Positions 34,101 through 35,694 of a stretch of 35,694 nucleotides of DNA are shown piece after piece. A program made the translations under genes and the position numbers. The notes beneath the pieces are model-generated. The model was not told where the DNA came from. It saw only the letters and a list, made by a program, of their open reading frames with translations, and did no database searches. Within the stretch, counting starts at the first letter, position 1. Each line of letters starts with the position of its first letter. Origin of the DNA: Oxalobacteraceae bacterium (lineage in GTDB: Bacteria; Pseudomonadota; Gammaproteobacteria; Burkholderiales; Burkholderiaceae_D); contig JAIXYM010000149.1 of assembly GCA_027490255.1 (NCBI GenBank), positions 1 through 35,694 on the forward strand, read 5' to 3'.

Positions 34101-35694
34101 CATCACTGCCCGTCAGGCTCACACCTGTCACTGAGACTGATTTGGCGGAACTCACATTCTTATCTGCAAATGCGGCCGCACGAACCACCGTCAGCGTATC
34201 GCCCGCGACACGATCATCGCTGGTCGCCACAGTTGCCACTGTGCCGCCGTCATAGACCTTGTTGTTACCGGTATAGCTCACGACCAAAGCGCGTGGCGTG
34301 ATATCGGCCGTGCTAGTGCCCGTCGCCGATACGCTGTAGTTCGCAGCATCAACACCGCTGAGGCTAACACCGCTCACACTGACTGTTTTTCCAACGGCTG
34401 CATTCTTGTCGCTAAACACTGCACTGGTTGTCACGGTAAATGCATCACCACTAAGGCGATCATCCGTCGTCGTCACCAACGCTGCTGTGGTGCCGTCATA
34501 CACTTTGTTGACGCCACCATAGTTAACGCTCAATAGTTTCGGTGTGATGTTTGCTGTCGTGTTGCCCGTCGCTACCACGGTGTAGTTGTCCGCATCCGTT
34601 CCCGACAAACTCACGCCGCTTACCGCAACGGCTTTGCCATTACCAACATTTTTGTCCGCGAATGCGGCAGTACGACTGATCGTCAGCGTATCGCCCGAAA
34701 CACGGTCATCGGTGGTAACCACGGTCGCTACCGTTCCACCGTCGTACACCCTGTTATTACCGACATACGTCACACTCAAACTGCGCGGCGTGATGTTGGC
34801 AGTCGTGCTACCGGTTGCAGTCACGCTGTAGTTGTCCGCATCAGCACCACCCAGACTGACACCACTCACACTGATCGTTTTTCCGCCGCCGACATTTTTG
34901 TCAGCGAATGCGGCGTTACGAGCGATAGTCAGAACATCGCCCGCCACACGATCGTCACTGGTGGTCACGGTCGCTGAAGTCGTGCCGTCATAAATCCTGT
35001 TGGTGCCGCTGTAGTCCACCACCAAAGTACGCTGGGTGATACTTGCAGTGGTGCTACTTGTGTTGTTAACGATGTAGTTACCTGCATCAGCACCGGTCAG
35101 ACTCACGCCCGATACATTAACCGTCTTGCCAACGCCCACATTCTTGTTAACGAACTCGGCCGTGCGCGTGATAGCCAGCGCATCACCAATCACACGATTG
35201 TCGGTCGTCGTTACCGATGCGCTGGTCAGGCCATCGTAAACTTTGTTCACACCGCCATAGGTCACGTTCAACGTGCGTGGCGTGATCTGACCATCGTTGC
35301 CCACAAAGCTTGCGCCATTAGTCAGGAAATAATTTGTTGAGTCATCGACCGTGGAACCAGAGCTTGTCACACCCGTGAGCGTCAAACCGGACAGGGTGTA
35401 GGTCTTGTCCGCCTGCGCAGTCACATTTTTATCAACGAAATTACCGTTACCCGTGATGGCTACCTTATCCGAGCTGCCGCCCACGGTCGGTGTCACCAGG
35501 CCATCCGGTGCCAATGCCAGATTGCTCATCAGAGCGCTGCCGTCATACACCTTGGTCACGCCGGTAGGATTAACGGTCACGCCTTTTTGATTCACCTGCC
35601 ACGCACCGACAATATTGATCGTGTTCGTAAAGTCACTGCTGGTGTTGTAAATCACACTGGAACCGAGCGTATAGGCGCCTGCTTTGAGATGACC
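22114..35694 (-). CDS. Giant repetitive surface exoprotein (filamentous-haemagglutinin-like), N-terminus beyond window
   Basis: The last 4526 residues of a huge secreted protein are visible. The frame is open through base 35694, so the start lies outside; the in-frame GTG at 35655 is internal. Order from the visible N-terminal side: about eight tandem YDG/MBG-type repeats; a W-x-GAG...NW module; long stretches of Gly/Asn/Thr-rich beta-helix repeats; a cysteine-containing globular insert; autotransporter-type beta-strand repeats (KxGxGxLTLTGxxxYxGGT); another YDG repeat; more beta-helix; a Ser/Thr linker; and a final Ig/cadherin-like domain ending TVTLQVNQPEV. There is no C-terminal beta-barrel, LPXTG or RTX nonapeptide block, so two-partner secretion is the likely route, with the TPS domain off-window. 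The probable role is adhesion, aggregation or biofilm formation. Only four cysteines were found in the visible part. Confidence 0.92.
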   Translation of the reverse strand, partial: GHLKAGAYTLGSSVIYNTSSDFTNTINIVGAWQVNQKGVTVNPTGVTKVYDGSALMSNLALAPDGLVTPTVGGSSDKVAITGNGNFVDKNVTAQADKTYTLSGLTLTGVTSSGSTVDDSTNYFLTNGASFVGNDGQITPRTLNVTYGGVNKVYDGLTSASVTTTDNRVIGDALAITRTAEFVNKNVGVGKTVNVSGVSLTGADAGNYIVNNTSSTTASITQRTLVVDYSGTNRIYDGTTSATVTTSDDRVAGDVLTIARNAAFADKNVGGGKTISVSGVSLGGADADNYSVTATGSTTANITPRSLSVTYVGNNRVYDGGTVATVVTTDDRVSGDTLTISRTAAFADKNVGNGKAVAVSGVSLSGTDADNYTVVATGNTTANITPKLLSVNYGGVNKVYDGTTAALVTTTDDRLSGDAFTVTTSAVFSDKNAAVGKTVSVSGVSLSGVDAANYSVSATGTSTADITPRALVVSYTGNNKVYDGGTVATVATSDDRVAGDTLTVVRAAAFADKNVSSAKSVSVTGVSLTGSDAGNYSVSTTGSTTADITPRTLAVTYTVINKVYDGLLTATVNTADDRLSGDVISIARTATYADKNAATAKPVSVFGVSISGTDAANYSVAALGSATANITPRTLTPVFTAVSKIYDGSTNAVVTSTDDRISNDVVAIANTANFDTRHVGTGKTVTISGLSLSGVDAGNYTLATNSAAVTSRIDQAESANWTGAGATTDWMDAGNWAGGVLPDRANVAKVTMTANGSVSFGANAGAVSLSSLEAGNMALTQTGGSLSTSGALTLGELWQSGGTLSVGEMLTVYRGFGQSAGQAGAGSIDTGWGVTITNSAGDVTLGNLMGNGPLIITNNDGSVSQLSGTALTAREGLEITARQGDTPMPITLTNAGNRISGGAKLSGSSTAMRSTGPMTATLSGSAGGTLETDGTLTVAGTITGNSSNLNLIAPDVQLGALSVGGNLAITGSTTANGALQVGGALDVTGSATLGASVASGGAQRWRSAVDITTNVTLSGNGLRFDGNLNGAHRLLLSDTGNTQIHGAIGNTAAPKHVETAATGTITINGGLVRTSGTASQLFANDVIVGADTVFDTTNNGALPGGAAITFSKTLNGSTANTESVTLNAGTSGIVTIGGAVGNSAMLETLTLVDSGGASFNDAVSTGTSVVINGTAAGQWVRFAGNLQTPQLSANAGAYHLSMTGASNAITAPMTFANTGQIVIGDAANDSSLFAGGLVVTTPSSVRLGGSISATNAAITIGDANTPVTLVAATTINSSGGALTLGGTVNGDGVAARALTLDAGAGNLTMVAAVGGTQSLASLSAQGANIAFNGGALSTSGAQTFTGALTLGANTTLAGDDITFSSSVKSANSGPVSLTINDAGTTTLGGAVGGAAGSADNLTGITISSTDGTVLNGGTVSTSASQTYNSAITLGNATTLTGDDITLASTINGARALTINDSGATVLGGAIGATSALSSLTVSSTDGMAVNGGSVRTSGSQTYNAAVRLGANTTVTGRAVNFVSTIDSAANVAATLTINDDGTTTLGAAIGGTTAGTTQLGSLTTDAAGNLQLNGASIVTTGAVTLNDNATIGADLTVATTDANVLFGGTVNSADANARDLTVNAGSGNIRFASAVGATQALDAVTLNSTSDTRIDGALTVGSLTTNAGGASLLNGGTITSVGAVTFNDIVALGADLSITTTNASVSFNGTVNSFDGTARDLTVNAGSGNIRFASTVGNAQVLDSVVLNSTGDTRVDGLLSAGTLTTNAGGTSLLNGRSITSVGAVTFNDNVTLGADLTVAATNGSVQFNGTINSADATARKLTVNAGGGANIHFNGDIGTSSPLSSLTTTTSGSGLVYLGGRINTTFDQIFSSPVLLTGDTTVSSSAGSVSFKGTLNGAFGLNASLSSQGRLIFNYAVGGVTPLGYLTVGANGLTYVNADVTVAGAININNAIILGVAGVAQFNNGNFESDALGATVITGWNAFNSAIRLGVDSIGGYVTPTDLTYPNNVQAGCNKVTGAGCDGLGSGFNLTTKLVSDVASVADGSRSVEMFSNGSSPSYGIVRGPYIVSAGTVSLAGDDQVSFKWKAQGGSDAFDVYGYLLDVNSGRTVELLNATGGTNGFGATAPWTASAKIIDTGTPMAEYKFVFVSGTWDQSGGRALGAKLFIDSVTTSSGSTTTLFGGTVCSTCVINAGSVNFAGNVSLSGNTAHLNVAGNSVIAGSISGTGGLVKDGAGALTLTGDPSYTGATTLAAGSLIFQNNVAPRTTGFSGAGPITIQPSAGSSSFASDLNLNYTYGTNLTALTIGKTGNTANITTNAMTVAGPIRVFGGNVTVNGAIRSTNDNVYLNASGAITDGASGSVTANSLALVGGAVTLDHASNSVSTLAANGVSSLTYSNAGALTIGTVNPTGITATGDVRIETLTGDITVTENISTTSTTANAILLNAGKSTAAGTSTGGNIIVSGTPSITAGTGGTIRLMTGSIAGSTGLADVVGFGTGGYRYNSDETTTNYTWALSPNIVNAIYREQPTATANVASHGVIYGFDHTLTLNNLMPDGVTPISTQRSALNGDTSVTGLGIVISGATYSTANKLNYRATPYTMLDGLTKLGYAMNQTGGSGLTVEKKSIDLVGLTINNKVYDGNTTATFGGVVTFSGLVGNDVANYTSATGTFASRHVGTQTVTVGNVVFAGADQANYTVNLSSGDGPATITQLPSATWIGAGNGNWSSASNWAVTGNLAQTGVIPDGSNVGLAIVPSSFTGVLTSSTNHAHAGKIEVNGGTLAVSADTHLGAVTVAAVSADTHLGAVTVAAVADKITLNGGSLRATDSFTLDANRGITLGANGGSFVVDASKSVNYAGVLAGTGGLTKSGSGTLTVSGTNSYSAGTTVSGGQLVVGDAGTTGSIVNDTIVASGASLVFNRSDDVTYTGNISGAGGLSKQGTNTLTLTGTQTYTDNTATGSSGGGVIFTNNTLPTTSGFTGNGFVTIQPFVNSSFSSPLNTGAYTFANTLTGLTLGLEGNTAATTVANALNVVGPVSIFGGNITLNANVTTTDASTGNIVLRGSSINSAFNLSLANGRQLTIDNSAASALSGVISGTGASWVKQGAGALTLTGNATYTGGTTLSAGSIQVGDGGTTGRLGTGTITNNGVLVFKRADAMSINDAIDGTGVVKQEGAGTLTLTATNSYAGGTEVNAGTLAISTDRNLGAVPATVDADNIVLNGGTLQLQSGFTELHQNRGITLGANDGTIITDNTVQATYGGVITGAADFIKSGNGSLALSGAQTYSGTTTITGTLSLTGSGSLRSGGLAGSYASDIVNNGQLVLDTSVDHALSGVMSGSGSVVKHNANTLTLSGANTYAGGTTLHAGLLKLDKSSVGTAGNITSGAIGTGNLVINVGAASDLNGHSVLNAMSVAGDGLNQNGVRSGVLYNTNTNVASVGGAITLTSDSSFKSNHGGGLNFAGTFSGPHAVLVTGANNTFTHTTPFLNTGRLTLGNTATDSFIFPNGVTVTAPSDIRVAGNVNSNNGTLSFGDANTRPSIQLLANTTLNAGTGTVTLGGAVSGNFDLQVTGLVVIGGGSVNTGSASQNYSSTTTLNNNTAFTASNIRFGNSISGAGSLTVNAAATLDGTSVNTVGAQSYQGAVVINADNIFTAGSANTPASVSFASTIDGAHAVTINSSGDTTLNGAVGGTTALTSVTTNAGGTLNLNGGAVTTTGAQTYGEAVTLGVNTTLSGNNISFASTINGSRTLTITDAGSTTLGAALGDVTPLTGLDINSASLQINAVTVSGNAAMVTSGGLQFNDINIDGNLSVTTGSVGVSQVAGRTMTVAGNVVFTADTTQMQNATLNNVGNDFRGTVAFRHANNGSWRDTAIVDSQGALALADVATTGRLDISAVGAVSLGSATSAGTLTLQANGNVTQAGSLVVTGAATIAAGTGTVTLADSANNFGSTLTLTAASATIVDGVGGVELGDVRTTVGALSVRSDRGAITQAQAGSIVIAGTSSFTASLNGVGSPAADINLSNARNDFVGAVSLTAGTVTIADSNALLLDTTAITGNLSAQAQGNLTLGSGQVGGTLTASSSSGDITQQPAGLAVTGQMDLTAATGRIVMDSVTNSLNGTVNASAAWVELRAASALTLGTLLATDAALVQSTGLLTLGQVTTTNDFSASGEAGVIQLAATSLNIGGETSFVSTGGDVVLDQPANQFAGAMTLEANIANIQSASALILGDVKTQGDLILQTSGGSITQAAAATLVANGKTTLNAKQGGADAPITLANTGNNFVGAVAITGSVVKLRDDTGSLKLGNIRTSGMLDAMARGGPIMFEPGTLQLALGGMILTPDPRPSGIDFPKIRPESLSSSATTTSSSTSSSTGSSAGRAGLTVMATDQSAGNSSGQSAVIKVSEAPLTQDTRNVIPLGKVFALDTSASNNRVIQSASFEIVDGFASGSATIEVGDGKSVPTSVDNDSGKVTLNGNRSVSDYEKALQDIKLRLPANAPPNAVFRIKVTLTDQSGTTETKTVTLQVNQPEVISRNP
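22117..22435 (-). other. C-terminal Ig/cadherin-like domain of the exoprotein
   Basis: The last ~105 residues (from VIQSASFEIVDGFASGSATIEVGDG to TVTLQVNQPEVISRNP) have the strand pattern and ending FRIKVTLTDQSGTTETKTVTLQV of cadherin-like or bacterial Ig-like beta-sandwiches. With a TPS-type protein this would be the distal or retained end. There is no known sorting motif. Confidence 0.55.
22590..22665 (-). other. Ser/Thr-rich linker of the exoprotein
   Basis: A run of almost only Ser, Thr, Gly and Ala (LSSSATTTSSSTSSSTGSS) separates the beta-helix from the C-terminal domain. This is typical of a flexible spacer and a possible glycosylation site. Confidence 0.8.
25028..25265 (-). repeat. Long-range duplicate block, copy A (partner at 31848-32066)
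   Basis: The encoded segment FLNTGRLTLGNTATDSFIFPNG...PSDIRVAG...FGDANTR...TLGG aligns with FANTGQIVIGDAANDSSLFAGG...PSSVRLGG...IGDANTP...TLGG at 31848-32066. The spacing of the shared residues is nearly the same in both. The two copies are about 6.8 kb apart, so a segment was copied within the gene and diverged. Confidence 0.75.
26520..26785 (-). repeat. Long-range duplicate block, copy A (partner at 28660-28905)
   Basis: GFTGNGFVTIQPF...FSSPL...LTGLTLGLEGNTA...VVGPVSIFGGNITLNA aligns with GFSGAGPITIQPS...FASDL...LTALTIGKTGNTA...VAGPIRVFGGNVTVNG at 28660-28905. Each copy is preceded by an autotransporter-type repeat ending in an NN-x-x-P-x-T-[ST] stretch, so repeat plus block were duplicated together, about 2.1 kb apart. 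Confidence 0.8.
27268..27351 (-). repeat. Exact 42-bp tandem duplication within the exoprotein gene
   Basis: Bases 27268-27309 and 27310-27351 are identical and encode the 14-residue VSADTHLGAVTVAA-type unit twice. The duplication is in frame. Exact identity indicates recent slippage or unequal crossing-over. Confidence 0.92.
27560..27830 (-). repeat. Isolated internal YDG repeat with W-GAG-NW module
   Basis: A single YDG-type unit (NNKVYDGNTTATFGG ... ADQANYTVNLSSGDGPATITQ) lies about 5.7 kb from the main array, in the middle of the exoprotein. Like the last unit of the main array, it is immediately followed by an aromatic module of the form W-[IT]-GAG...W...NW...G-V-[IL]-PD-x-x-NV, as if YDG unit plus module had been copied as a block. 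Confidence 0.8.
29131..29811 (-). other. Cysteine-containing globular insert in the exoprotein
   Basis: About 227 residues interrupt the repetitive beta-helix. They begin NNGNFESDALGATVITGW and end with VCSTCVIN, and contain aromatic, charged and varied sequence (VSFKWKAQGGSDAFDVYGYLLDV; YKFVFVSGTWDQSGG). The pattern 'NGxFE...GW...' with late 'FxSGTWD...LGAKLFIDSV' resembles jelly-roll carbohydrate-binding-like domains found in secreted proteins. The only four cysteines seen in the protein are here: two spaced seven apart (codons 29632-29634 and 29656-29658... strand reversed) and a C-S-T-C pair at 29131-29142. Confidence 0.6.
30170..31010 (-). repeat. Roughly three 303-bp tandem beta-helix repeats
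   Basis: Near-identical 101-residue units recur with the pattern LTTNAGG-x-SLLNG...TSVGAVTFND...LGADL...VNS-x-D-x-[TN]-AR-[DK]-LTVNAG-x-[GA]-NI-[RH]-F. The unit length comes from counting residues and from the 303-bp offset between equivalent DNA positions near 30400 and 30703. The oldest-looking copy is at the high-coordinate end (N-terminal side). Confidence 0.8.
33550..35590 (-). repeat. Tandem array of about eight YDG/MBG-type repeats
   Basis: Within the exoprotein, a repeat of 82 residues (246 bp) recurs with K-[VI]-YDG, then DDR[VL]-GD, then F-x-[DN]-KN[VA], GK-[TS]-VSVSGVSLSG-x-DA-x-NY and a closing T-A-[DN]-ITPR[TAS]L. Seven regular units follow a diverged first one (35270-35590), and the last unit (33550-33800) is also diverged. 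These domains are typical stalk modules in large bacterial adhesins. The high identity of the middle units indicates recent amplification. Confidence 0.9.

Noticed and set aside
33550..35590. Regularly spaced 246-bp repeats as a possible CRISPR-like or non-coding array
   Set aside because: The period is a multiple of three, the repeats are diverged at synonymous-type positions and encode a known adhesin domain; no spacers or cas genes are present.
35653..35655. GTG at 35655 as the start of the exoprotein
   Set aside because: The frame continues open to the window edge, no ribosome site or signal peptide follows, and the sequence is already mid-repeat.

Overview
The window looks like a chromosome segment of a Gram-negative proteobacterium, most likely a betaproteobacterium. 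This rests on the gene families (a fused indolepyruvate ferredoxin oxidoreductase, lipobox lipoproteins, an undecaprenyl-phosphate type glycosyltransferase pair, a very large filamentous-haemagglutinin-like exoprotein) and on a GGATCCCGGC-type palindromic intergenic repeat. Genus cannot be read from the sequence. No rRNA, tRNA, CRISPR array, transposase or integrase was seen.

Layout. (1) 75-3728, plus strand: fused indolepyruvate:ferredoxin oxidoreductase. It is followed by an intergenic region holding a perfect 30-bp inverted repeat and two imperfect 50-bp direct repeats. (2) 3973-9329: an envelope glycolipid locus. Three translationally coupled minus-strand genes (GT39-type membrane glycosyltransferase, GT2 polyprenyl-phosphate glycosyltransferase, flippase-like membrane protein) diverge from a plus-strand PAP2 phosphatase and a UDP-glucuronate 4-epimerase-like enzyme. 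Together they resemble the parts needed to put galacturonic acid or a similar sugar on lipid A or LPS. (3) 9326-9553: an AbrB/MazE-type antitoxin gene coupled to the epimerase, with no intact toxin after it. (4) 9728-11290: glycerol kinase with an unusual Thr-Pro-Gln repeat insertion. (5) 11331-12149, minus: PPK2-family polyphosphate kinase.

(6) 12208-19139, minus: the most interesting cluster, six closely spaced genes that all encode exported proteins. In transcription order they are a COG3014-like lipoprotein, an LpoB-like lipoprotein, a FlgT/CsgG-like periplasmic protein, an uncharacterised secreted protein, a secreted MORN-repeat/caspase-fold protease with an EF-hand loop, and a second secreted MORN-repeat protein. 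I infer an outer-membrane or periplasmic complex coupled to a caspase-like protease; its function is unknown to me.

(7) 19476-22044, plus: an AlkB-type membrane di-iron hydroxylase, an alpha/beta hydrolase and a SOUL haem-binding-like protein, plausibly a lipid or hydrocarbon metabolism group. (8) 22114-35694, minus: the C-terminal 4526 residues of a giant repetitive surface exoprotein whose N-terminus lies beyond the right edge. It has tandem YDG/MBG repeats, beta-helix repeats, autotransporter-type beta-strand repeats, an inserted cysteine-bearing globular module, a Ser/Thr linker and a C-terminal Ig/cadherin-like domain. It lacks a C-terminal beta-barrel, so two-partner secretion is the best guess.
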